NCBI GenBank assembly: GCA_004194705.1
Contig: SADC01001227.1
Coordinates: forward strand, 3,564,247-3,628,246
From: Ditylenchus dipsaci
Lineage: Eukaryota > Nematoda > Chromadorea > Rhabditida > Anguinidae
Direction of reading: 5' to 3'
DNA length: 64,000 nucleotides
Position numbers and translations under genes: made by a program. Shown here in pieces: positions 11,301 to 23,300 of the stretch. The notes beneath the pieces are model-generated. The model made no database searches. It was not told the DNA's origin and saw only the letters and a program-made list of their open reading frames with translations. How positions within the stretch are numbered: the stretch's first letter is position 1; each line of letters opens with the position of its first letter.

Positions 11301-14300
11301 CCAAGCAGGTGCAGCAATATCGATATGAGCCAATTGACGCTGTCCGAGAAGTCGATGTGTTTGGCAATAAATAACCCAGCCGTAGAACTAGGAGGCCCGA
11401 CGTACTTTCCGCTTCCTTCCACGTTCGTCATATCAGCAATCTTAATAACATATTGACACAATTTTACAAGAAATATCATCGAAATATACCGCAGATTTTA
11501 AGTCACCGAAATGCAGGTCTGGCGCATAAGGCAGGGCCTAAAACTACTCTACCACTTGATTGCATAAGATGGAAAAAACGGGCGCTACTATAGAATACCC
11601 CCACCCCTCCAAAAATCCGACCTTTTAAAAATGCTGTAACTACCCTTGCAAACAACAAGTTTAGGCTTAGCCCTAAGGCTTGGGGGTAGTTGTGACTAAT
11701 GAAGAGTTTGCGCACATTTTCCGGGGTCTGGGACATAAATTTGGGTACTTTTTACTTAAGTTTTAACAAGTCGGATTTTGGGGGGGGGGTACTCTATAGT
11801 AGGGTCAAAAAACGGAATGCATACATGAACAAGATCACCTAAACACAAGAGATAAAACGTCAATAACACCCATCCCAAATAACATACCACTCTTTCTACC
11901 AGCTTTAAGACACTCCATCTCAAGATCCTCTTTGTTTGAAAGAATGGCCCATGAATTTTCCCAGTTGCATAGCACTGAGCACCTGTCAAAGTCGCAACAT
12001 CGATGATTGTTTTAGCCTAAAAAAGATTATTACATGAGGTTTGCATCGGTTTGAGACTGACATTAAGCTTAGTCTTCGCGTAGAAGACTCCATCAGCAAG
12101 TACTAGGCGACCTTCAGCATCCGTATTATTAACTTCGACAGACTTCCCGCTCAAAGGGTGATTATGTCATCAGGTTTGCTAAAAGTGAGGAGCGATAAGA
12201 CGTTCGAAGGACTATGGAAGCCTACTTGGCCACGGGGGAAATGTTGTTTTCAGCAATGCACAGCAAACAATGAAGGTTCTCACGAAAACCAGACTTGACC
12301 AGAGTTAAGAATGCGGTGAGACAAGCAGCAGCTCCGCCCATATCTTTCTTCATATTCAGCATGGAGGAAGACGGCTTGATTTGCATTCCACCAGTATCAA
12401 AGACGATTCCCTTGCCCACCATAGCAAAAGACTCCTTAGCACATGCAGGCGTATGACTCAAACAAACGAAAATGGGAGGCTGCACAGCAGCTTTACCAAC
12501 GTTGTAAATCCCACCAAAGCCTTCAGTGCGAAGATCTTCGCCCTGAAAAATGGGAGGGAATCGTCAGCATGCTCATCACACAACAGACCTTTATGATAGT
12601 CTTCTGTATGGGACACCGAGCTTATCCGCCAGCGCAATTGACTCGTTGGCAAATGCCTACAAAGATAACGAAGTATGAATCACACGAAACTTGTCAATAA
12701 CAACCTCTGTGTGCAGCTCATTAGCCGGAGTGTCGACTAACATGCCACAAATACGGACGGATTCACTAAGGCTCTGCAGGAACTTGACATCTTCATCGGT
12801 CAATTTCTACAAAAAAAATGTGAATACGCAAAGTCCTGAAGTGTTACAAACCTTTTCGTCGGTGACAACCACCTCAACAACCACAGCTTCTAATTTCGGA
12901 CTATCCTCGGGCGAAGAGGTTTTGCGTGAGAACAACGGAAAGCACTTGGATATTGCAGCAACATTGGCCATCACATGAGAGTATTCACTGAAGAGTACGA
13001 TGCAAAGCTTCTGAAAAAAACACATGCTCATCAAAAACTTAGTCATGCAAAGAAGTTACTTTGATTCCATCCACGATATTGACCTGTTGAATACCCTTGA
13101 ACAAGGCGTGAGCATTAGAAGGACTGTTATGGCGACTAGCATCATCCGGCGTAGAAACAAACTAGAAAGCCATATGGTTTAGAAGTCTTAAAAATCATTC
13201 AAAATCAACCTTGGCATAATCTAGATATAGTGGCACATTTCCTTTGGAAGGCAGGGCGCGAAGAGCCAGCTGGAAAGTATTCTCATTGACAACACCCATC
13301 AGCTTCGCATTCAGAGTGGCATCCAGTTTCAAGGCTTTCAAGTGCTTATTTTGGCCAGCGAAAACTATCTGACAATTCTGCAAGTTCGTGTCTGCCGCGA
13401 GTCCAGAACCAATAGACAGCGTGGCCATTCGAGCAAATTGATTGAAGCGCAGAACACGATTCACTTGCACCGATAATCCAACGAGACTTTTAAGCATAAA
13501 CCGATAAATTTTCTAAACGCAGTACAGTAGAACCTCGTTATAAGATGCACCCAATATAAGATACACCTCGTTATAAGATACACCTGGGTCCGGTCCCAAG
13601 TTAAATAACTCCCGTCAAATTACCCCCTATATAAGAGACACCTCGTTATAAGGTACAGCTGGGGTCGGTCCCTGGGTGTATCTTATAACGAGGTTTGACT
13701 GTATACAGTAAAACCTCGATAATTCGACACCCCATGGGACCGATCCAAGGGTGGCGGATTATCGAGGTGTTGGTTTAGCGGGGTAAACTTTGTTGAGTTT
13801 TCTGACGGCCAACCAAGTCGGGCTTATAGAGGGTGGCGGTTTATCAAGGGTGGCAATTTAGCGAGGTGGCGGATTATCGAGGTTTGACTGTAGTAGCGAA
13901 ATGTGAAAAGCAGCTTGAGCCTGTCAGACAGACAATGAAATACAATGACGCCGAACTAAATTCGTTGAACGAACTGCAGCAGAAATACCATTATCGGCAC
14001 AGTGGCTTTTTATATTTTTGTCTTTGAGGGAATTCTTGTCTTTCTGAAACCCGTTCCATGTAATTTTGAACGGGAGATTTTTCTTTGCAGTTTATTTACG
14101 TCTTTCTGCAGGCGATTCACATATTTTTGCAACTGATTTAAGTTTTTTGCACTTGATTTACGTTTTGGCAGCTCATTCAGAGGGTATCAAGCACTTAAAT
14201 TTTTTTTTAAATTAATCTATAGTCGAGTCCCACTTTAGTGTATTAGCCGGCATTAGCCGGCAATCCCGGCATTAGTGTACACCCTCCCATTAGTGTACAG

Positions 14301-17300
14301 CTAGGATCACATTGGTTGGTTTTAACTAAAATCCTTTGTAACGTACCCCGGCATTAGTGTACCTGAAATGAACACCTCGCATTAGTGTACACTTTATGTC
14401 GGTCCCGACTAAATAAAGAACACTCGCTTTAGTGTACATATCTAAATTTTGAAAGAAAATGTCTAAATTTCGACTTGTCTCAACACAGAATTTTAGCAAT
14501 TTTCTAAATTTTGAAAGTGACTCATTTGAAGAAGAATTACATCGATTCTTCAGCCACAGAGAATCCGAAAAAAGGCTCGAAAAGTTGGCATAGAGAAAGC
14601 AAATAGCCAGTGGTCAAGAACTACAGGGGAACCAAGGCATTTTAGCATGAATCTGTAGATTGCCTTGGGGTACCAAGGCAAGAAGAGTCCTTGTGCCAGC
14701 TTGCTCTTTTTCGATGTTAATAGTTCTACCGTATTTCCTCTAATAACTCACCCTGCTCTAATAACTCACCCCGCTCAACTTTGAGGGCCTATATCTCAGC
14801 TCGGAACAAATATTTTGCAAAGCTGTTTATTGCGTTTTCTTAATTCCCACGAGCTCTACCAATTCCAGTTTTTAAATTTAATATTTTCACCCAAAAATCT
14901 CGAGATCAACCTCGAATTTTTCCAATTTTCAGCGATCCAAAAATAACTCACCCGGGTGAGCTATTAGAGGAAATACGGTAATATGGTTCTGAAAGATTTT
15001 TAAATAAGGGCAGCTAGGAAAAAGACCAGTACAGTATGTAATTATGTCAGATAGATGAGTAGGTATGTAAGGAAGGTGGGTGGGTATGTCAGGTAATATG
15101 CTTTAAATACCTAAAATTCATGTTCTCCACCATCCACGCCCGCATATATTCCGCATCGCGGCATCTCCAGATTATAATTTTGTTATTCGCTGATTCTTTG
15201 TTTGTTGAAATAAAGGAACGATTGAATAAAGGAAATACTTTCTCGGTTTCTCCCGATTTAGTGTACAGCTGGCCGGAGTTTTGAAAATTTCTTTCGCTTT
15301 AGTGTACATCAGCATTTGTGTACACTTCGCATTAGTGTACACCTGAGGCCGGTCCCCTAAGTGTACACTAATGCGGACTCGACTGTAATACCTTTCTATG
15401 GTGTTTTTTTACCACGTTTTAAGCATTTTCGCGAAGTATATATATTTCCTCAAAAAATTTGCTTTAGGATCCATGGCAGGGGTGGGCACGGGCCGGCCGG
15501 GCCATACACCCAGCAGGCCTGGCTGAAAAAAGTCCTGGCCGGGCTTACACCCGAGTCCCGATAATAATGGAGAGTTGACTGTGTTATGAGAGTTGACTGT
15601 ATTTTCACTGAGACTTGACTCTATTTTTCACTGAGACTTGACTGTATTATGTATTACGATGCTCGATATAACGCTTCGCTCGATATAACGTCTCGAGAAA
15701 TTCTTATTTTGGCCAGATTACAGTGTATTCTCGATAAAACGACGCTCGATATAACGTCCGCTCGTCAAAACGTCCCATTTTGGCCGGTCCCTTGAGGGAC
15801 GTTATATCGAGCAGTTTCTTTGGAACGGAAATGTCATATGGCATATAATGTCAAAAAACCATTTTTGCTTGGTTCCCCTGTAGTTTGGACCTTGCCCTGT
15901 ATCCATAGGCTATTCACAGACCGAAGCTTAAACCACCACAAGCCATTTGAAATTTCCGCTCCAGAGAAACCGAACGCAAAAAACCGTTTGTCGAAATAAT
16001 GCCAGAAAAAAGCTACTTCCGTTTAAAATAAGCCGTATTTCTTGAGCCTGTAAGTTTTATTTCTCGCTTCAACACTCGCTCGATTCAACATTTCCTTCGA
16101 AGCAAACAATTCAGAACAGTGAAATTGTTATACAGTCGAGTCTCGATATAGTGCGGTCGCTGGGGACCGGGTGTCAAGTCGCACTATATCGAAGGTAAGC
16201 TATTCTACCCTATTTTTCCCTTTTTTAGCCGGAGGTGTAGATAAATTTTATTCAGCAAGCTTATAACATTCAGAAACATCAGACTACATGGAAGAAATCG
16301 GTTAATGTATAACCTCTATGAGACGGGCACCCACTAATAGACGGGCACCTCTAATAGACGGGCACCTTGAAGGACCTATATCTCAGCCCAGGAAAATTGT
16401 TCTGCAGTTCTGTTTTCTTAATCACCGCGATCTTAGTTGATTTTATTTTTTAGACTTTGGTTGAGCACCTAAAAATCTCAAAATCAGATTTTTTTTGATT
16501 TTTAAAGGTCATGCCCGTCTGTTAGAGGTTACACGGTAAATAGCTCTGCTTTTCATTTTTCTTTCTCTCCTGGTAGAAGAATTCGTACAAGGCGTCGCTG
16601 TGACTGAGAATGGCGTGATCAGCAGTGTTTTTCTCCACAAAACGACGAACAAAAAACTACTTTTTATGCATCGCACTATATCGAGGGTCAGATTATCAGT
16701 GAGGACAGGCCAAAAGGTCGCACTATATCGCAAATCGCAATATATCGAAACGCACTATATCGAGGGTATCGTTTATTGTTTTTCATTGACGGCCAACCAA
16801 ATCTGTCGCCAATTCGCACTATATCGCGATTCGCACCAGGGCTGTAAAAACATCCGGAAGATACATCCGGATGTGGATGTGTACATCCGAAACATCCACA
16901 TCCGGCGGATGTGGATGTCAAAAAATTTTGGGTCGGATGTGGATGTCGAAAATTTTTTTGGCCGGATGTGGATGTTGGATGTCAAAATTTTTAGATCGGA
17001 TGTCAGCGGATGTCCGGATGTTTTTTCGGATGTTTCATGGCGAATGTCAGCGGATGTTTTCCGGATGTTTCATGGCGGATATCAGCGGATTTCCAGATGT
17101 TTTTTTGGATGTTTTCATGGTGGACGTCAATATGCTTTTACGGATTTTTTGAGTCTGTGGTCGAGAGATACTTCTTTCCTTGTTCTAAATCTTCTTCTTT
17201 GTTGTTTCGAAAAAAACCATAGGCCAAAATCCGCAAAAATGAATAATCTAAAATCTCGCAAAACTCAGAAAGATTTTCTTTTCTTCTTTCCGTCTCATCG

Positions 17301-20300
17301 TTGGTCCTATTCCTTTAATTCCAAATCTACAATTTCCAATAGCCCATTCACTCCCAAAGAATTCCTAACTAAAATTGAGGAAAAGGTGTAAAATTGAGAA
17401 TGATAGCAAAAACGTAGTTGGATAACCCTCTCAAATTTCCCGTCGTCAAAACGAAGAGTCGCCCGCTGAAAATTTTCACTCAATTAGTCGCAACCTCTAC
17501 TATGCCGGTGAATTCTAATATTTCCAATATAACCAAGCTCCAAAGCGAGGTTTCTCCCGTTTGTAGATTAACTCTGTTGGTATCAAGGGCTGCTCGTTTG
17601 AGGAGTTCCTTCAAAGGAAAGTGCTCCTGGGATTCAATTTGGGTCTGATGAATGTTTTATTTGTTTCACCTAAGTGTCTCGGTTTGACGTCGATATAAAA
17701 CTTTACCATCGTTGTGCGCATGTATTGTCACCGTATCTTCTTTGTATCCCTTGCCGAATTAGGCCATTGTACCCATACTATTAATTAAAAGTGAATATCA
17801 GCAAATTTTTGACATCTACATCCAGCCGGAGGTGGATGTAAACATCCAGATATCACTTGGAAATCCGGATGTCAAAAATTTTGACATCCGGATGTCATTC
17901 GGATGTCAGGATGTCAAAAAAATTGACATCCGGATGGATGTGGATGTCAAACTTTTTTAGGCCGGATGTGGATGTTGGATGTCAAAAATTTTTGGTCGGA
18001 TGTCGGATGTGGATGTCGAAAATTTTTTTGGCCGGATGTGGATGTGGATGTAGGATGTCAAAAATAAAAAATTTACAGCCCTGATTCGCACTATATCGAG
18101 ACTCGACTGGATTACTACTTATCTCAAAAAAAAAATATTTTGTTCTTATATCAATAAGTCCAAATTCCGCGTATTTTTGACACAACTTAATATTCACTAA
18201 AAGTTTAGTTTTAAAATTTTTATACCGGGCTTCGGGCTTAAGCCGAGGCCGGGCAGTATTTCCACGGGTCGGGCTGGGCCGTGAATTTCGGGCCCGTGTC
18301 CACAAGGTAGCCAAAATATTCGGCACCTAAAATGTGACCTTCGTCTCCAAGGCATTTTTAATAAAAAAAATATATGAACAATACGTAAATATGCCCAGTT
18401 ATGGCAAAAAGTGCCCAAAAAATGTTAAAAAGGTGCCAGTTTTTTTTATTGTAGTCAAAAAGGCAAAATCTGCCCAGTTTTTTTTGAAAAGGTGTCCAAT
18501 TTTTGTGAAAATGTGCCCGTCTTGTGAAATTTTTCGAGAAGAACCTTTTTTGTGGTATGAAATGGATTTAAACAAAATAAATTAAATTTAAAAAATTATA
18601 ATTTAAAGTTAACATAAGTTTTTTAGAATTTTTTTGGTAAAATTAATCTCTCAGGGTACTCAGCATTATTTTCTAAAAAAAACCCTCACCTTTTTTTATT
18701 ACTTATTACCGGGAATTCTCCCAACCGACCTCCTTACTCTATAAAATCTGATTACATACCTCTCGAACTCAGTGATGTTTTGCATGCAGCGGACAGATAT
18801 TCCAGGTGGCTCTACCAATGCTTGCAAATATTTCCTGGCTGGAGAACCAGTTGTTTTATTATTGTCCAGAGCCCGAAATACTGATTGGTGCCGTTGCCGA
18901 AGCTGATTGGAGTGAGGGCCAATGCATTTTGAGCCATCATAGTAGTGCCTTGAGGCGTCTGCATGTGGATGTAAACTTCAGCTGAAAGCAACAGGCACAG
19001 AGGCAGCACCAACTCAGCAAACAGGGAGAACCCACTGCGCTTACTCACATTGACCCTTTTACGCAATAGGGCTTTGAAGTGGTGGATTTGCAGACTGGAC
19101 CAGTTATGTATGAATTTTGTGACTGGGTGCTCATAGTCTGGAAGCAAAGTATGGTTTAATATTAGTATTAGCTAGGAGTAAGAGTCTTATGGGTAGTGCA
19201 CAACAAAAACTGCCCTTTTTTTAGGATTGCAAATCTTTATTTTTGGAATTTTTGGTCAAAATCTTATTTTTTAGCGCCGAAAGAGCAATGAGAATTTCAT
19301 AACAGCATTTTTTCGCTAAAATCCCCAAACGTCATGATGTCGAGCAAATATACTTATTTAAAAAAATATATGGGAACCCTGAGTTTAGATCATTTATGAC
19401 CTCACTTTTGGGAAGAAATTATAGTACAGTCAAACCAATAACAGTCAAACCAATAACTACTTGTTTTGATAAAAAAACCAAGTTGAAAAATCCGTACAAA
19501 AATTCAATGATTAGGGATTTTTTTTTGAATTTCCTGGACCACCTCTTATTAGCGTGGGCATGCCCCTATAAAGTCTAAAAATATACATTTGAGCCCGTCC
19601 CAATCGGCGCTGACCTAACTGGCAGCTAAAGATATGTTCATAATAGCGCTCAGACCCGCTCCCACACCCGCACTCGTCACTTTTGACTAGTTCAAACTAG
19701 TATGGGTCTGGATGCGGGTGTGGGTGCGGGATTTAGAGTTATGCCCCCTACACAATGATCCGTTTTTAGTCCGCATCCGCACTTTGAAGCACAGTATAGA
19801 ATGCGGTCCGCATCGCGGACTACATTAAATGCATTTACGGAAACAAATTCCATTGCTTTTTCTATACTGTGCTTCAAAGTGCGGATGCGGACTAAAAACG
19901 GATCATTGTGAACGTAGGGTTATTGTGAAGGCAAAATAAACCACAGAATTGGAAACTTTTTTACTAAAAAAATTTAAAATCTCTGACCTCTAAGGCCTCA
20001 AACACAATGAGGAGTCTGTTTGCGGATGCTAAATCAGATTTGTCGCACGGAAATGGCCATAACTTTTTTTCAATTTTTCAAAAATTATTCTGTTATTACC
20101 ATTGTGTAGCTAAGATTCAGGGCTACCAGATAAGCATTTTATGATGTAGATGTCATTTGAAAAATTGAGATAAAAATGAAAGAATCCGCCCAAGACTCCT
20201 GACTCAAATTCTAGTCAGGAGTCTTGGGCGGAGTCTTTCATTTTTATCTCAATTTTTCAAAGGATATCTACTTCATGAAATGCTTATCTGGTAGCCCTAA

Positions 20301-23300
20301 ATCTTAGCTACAAAATGGTAATAACAGAATAATTTTTGAAAAATTGAAAAAAAGTTATGGCCATTTCCGTGCGACAAATCTGATTTAGCATCCGCAAACA
20401 GACTCCTCATTGTGTTTGAGGCCTAACGCAGAGATCTTCTCGATTTTTAAGCCTTAGCCAGCAATCACCTTATATTTCTTTGATTACTTACCTTTGTCTC
20501 CTTCTGCCTGCTCACCCTCAATCACTAGCTCTGTTTTCAGCTCCAACTGCGACTTGCGGACATTAGAGGCAGCCACCGAAGGCGACTTTGGCTGACACTT
20601 TCTGACCAACTGTTTGGTGAGATAGGAAAGACTAGTGGAACTCAACTCCTTTTTTAGTTGAAGGTCATGCACCGGTGCTACGGTTAGGAATATCTAAACA
20701 TGATGTTGACTGGTTAGCATTAATCCACACTAACCTGTTGGAGAGAAGGGGCCGACAAACCATAGGACTCAATACCCAAAGACTCTTTCTCAGCCTCCAA
20801 GCCCTCGAAAAGACTAGCCAGTTTGTCAGAACACATGTCCAGCGGTCTATAAATGCCCTCATTAGTACTTTTGTACACTTTTGTTGGCAATTTGTTTTGA
20901 TGAAAATGACAAAATTCTGATTTTACGTGCCGAAATCGGCATTTATGACTTGTTCAAGATGCTAGGGTAAGAGTTGAAGAGCCATTGCCATCTCCGACAA
21001 CGGTTGTCCCCTGCGAATTTAAATTTTTTCTTTATCGTTGAATTTACGCACGAATTTTTCGACTTGGTTTCTCACAAAACTATACCTAAAATTAAATTCT
21101 AGTCCTTGTTTTGTTAGAAACCAATCTGGTTGAATGATTAGGCAAAAAAATTGAATTGATGGGGACAATTCAAAACAGGTGGCAATGGCCCTTTGAGGTA
21201 ACAATACGTTCATGACGGTAAAAATAGGCTTGAGTATAGAATCTCTTGTCAGATATGTCGGAAAACGGGAATAACTTATTTTTACTGCTTCTTTACGGAT
21301 GAGAAAGCCGGCTGTTTTTTCTAATTTGAAAATTATGATCTATGACCGAGTTTTCTTTAAAGAAGGTGTACAAGTTGTTAAGAGGATAGTCTTGACACGA
21401 AAGGATTAATCCAAGTTTTGTGCTTTTTAAATGTGGTTTTAGAGCCATATTTTGACAACATCTCGGTGTCGCGATGTCACACAATCTTGTGCAAAATTAA
21501 AATTTGTATTATTATCATAAATATCAAAATTTTTAAATTCCTTCAAAAACACCTTTAAAATCGAAATTCAATAGAAGACCAATCAACCCTTTTTCAATTT
21601 TTTTTATTCCTTTTCTATTTCCGTTTAAGGTCATTTTTTGTAGAAATTCGAATATTATGATATTTGAGATGCTAATCCAACTTTTAATTCTGCGCAAGTT
21701 TGTCTGACACAGCAAAACCGGATTATCGACGAAATATGTCATATTGTTAATCCATTCTAAAACCAAAACCTAAAAAACACGTAACTTGGATTGCTCATTT
21801 CGTGTCGAGACTAGGTCCTTAACAGCTTTCACCTTCCTTTAATATTTAAAGCCTAAAGGTTCATGGAAAAAAACCAGCGGGAGAGAGCAATGCAAAAAGT
21901 ATAAAAATTGAAGAAGAAAAACAAAAGCGACCGAGGCAGAAATGGACCGGATATGACCATGAACGTAATCAGGCTTCAGTCCTTTGAACTTTTTTAAAAT
22001 ATATTAGGTTGGTGCATAAGTTTTAAACCATACAAATATTTAAATAAAAATTCATTTTCTTATCCAAAATTTCTCTTATAACAAAATCCAAACAATAGGT
22101 TTTGTAGCCCTGACTCTCTTCTTTAAAATGGCATATTGCTTTTAGCTTGATTATTTTAGATAAGTCACCATTTGGCTCCAAACACTTGTCCAGTCATTTT
22201 GTGAAGTTGACCAGCGTTTTCATCACTTTCACTGGTCAAATGTTTTATTGAATTTTAATCGTCATAACAATATGTTATCACCATGTTGTAGCGCAGCTCA
22301 AGAGCTACAAAATGCACTTTACAGAATGATTTTTTGAAATCTGAGTGTTGATATATGGCCTTTTAGAAAAAATAGATTTTCTGAAAAAATGGCCAAAATT
22401 TGAAAAAATTGGAAAAACTTGGATTTTGGCCATTTTTTCAGAAAATCTATTTTTTTAAAAGGCCATATATCAACACTCAGATTTCAAAAAATCATTCTGT
22501 AAAGTGCATTTTGTAGCTCTTGAGCTGCGCTACAACATGGTGATAACATATTGTTATGACGATTAAAATTCAATAAAACATTTGACCAGTGAAAGTGATG
22601 AAAACGCTGGTCAACTTCACAAAATGACTGGACAAGTGTTTGGAGCCAAATGGTGACTTATCTAAAATAATCGAGCTTAAAGCAATATGCCATTTTAAAG
22701 AAAAGAGTCAGAGCTACAAAACCTATTGTTTGGATTTTGTTATAAGAGAAATTTTGGATAAGAAAATGAATTTTTATTTAAATATTTGTATGGTTTAAAA
22801 CTTATGCACCAACCTAATAATTGTAGTTTGAAAAAAGGGTGGGGTATTTAATTCTGCCTGCTAACTTTTTAAACTTTTAGCATCAATGTGTAGCCCAGTA
22901 TCTCAGCTTTCGAATAAGCTATTAAACTCTATTTAATTATTTCAAAAAATGTAGAAATTTAGGGGTTGAGACAAAATAACACCAATTTTTTCAAACCCTT
23001 TAATCTCTTTATTTATGAAATTATTCAATAGAGTTTGGTAGCTCCTTAGAAAGCCGAGATCCTGGGCTATACGATGATGTTAAAAGTTTTAAAAAATTAT
23101 AACAAAAATTTAGAGAAAAATGAAAAAAATGAAAATCAGCGGACATTTTAAGAAATAAACGAACAGAATTAAATATGGATAAATTTGAAAAGTTCCACCT
23201 TTTGGCTGAAAAGTGCCACCTTTTGTTGAACTATGTCACTTTTTGGCTGGAAAATGACCTATTTGTTGAAATGTGTCACTTTCTCCATTGTACACGGTGT

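Larger units (their letters stand above)
16133..18109. mobile_element. Tigger/pogo-like element, CGCACTATATCG words, with nested insertions
   Basis: The left end CAGTCGAGTCTCGATATAGT pairs with the right end CTATATCGAGACTCGACTG. TA is at 16131-16132; the right copy is altered to GA. TCGCACTATATCG words occur beside both ends. A TA MITE (16305-16536) and a 1.25-kb hAT-like element (16837-18083) are inserted in it. Confidence 0.75.

Noticed and set aside
13833..14027. Plus-strand frame opposite and upstream of the NPEPL1-like gene
   Set aside because: Its first third lies in the 13706-13890 MITE, and the rest has no motif or promoter context.
16600..17391. 263-codon plus-strand open frame, the second longest in the window
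   Set aside because: It crosses the left boundary of the hAT-like element (16837) and is mostly the GGATGTGGATGTC array, so it cannot be one ancestral gene.
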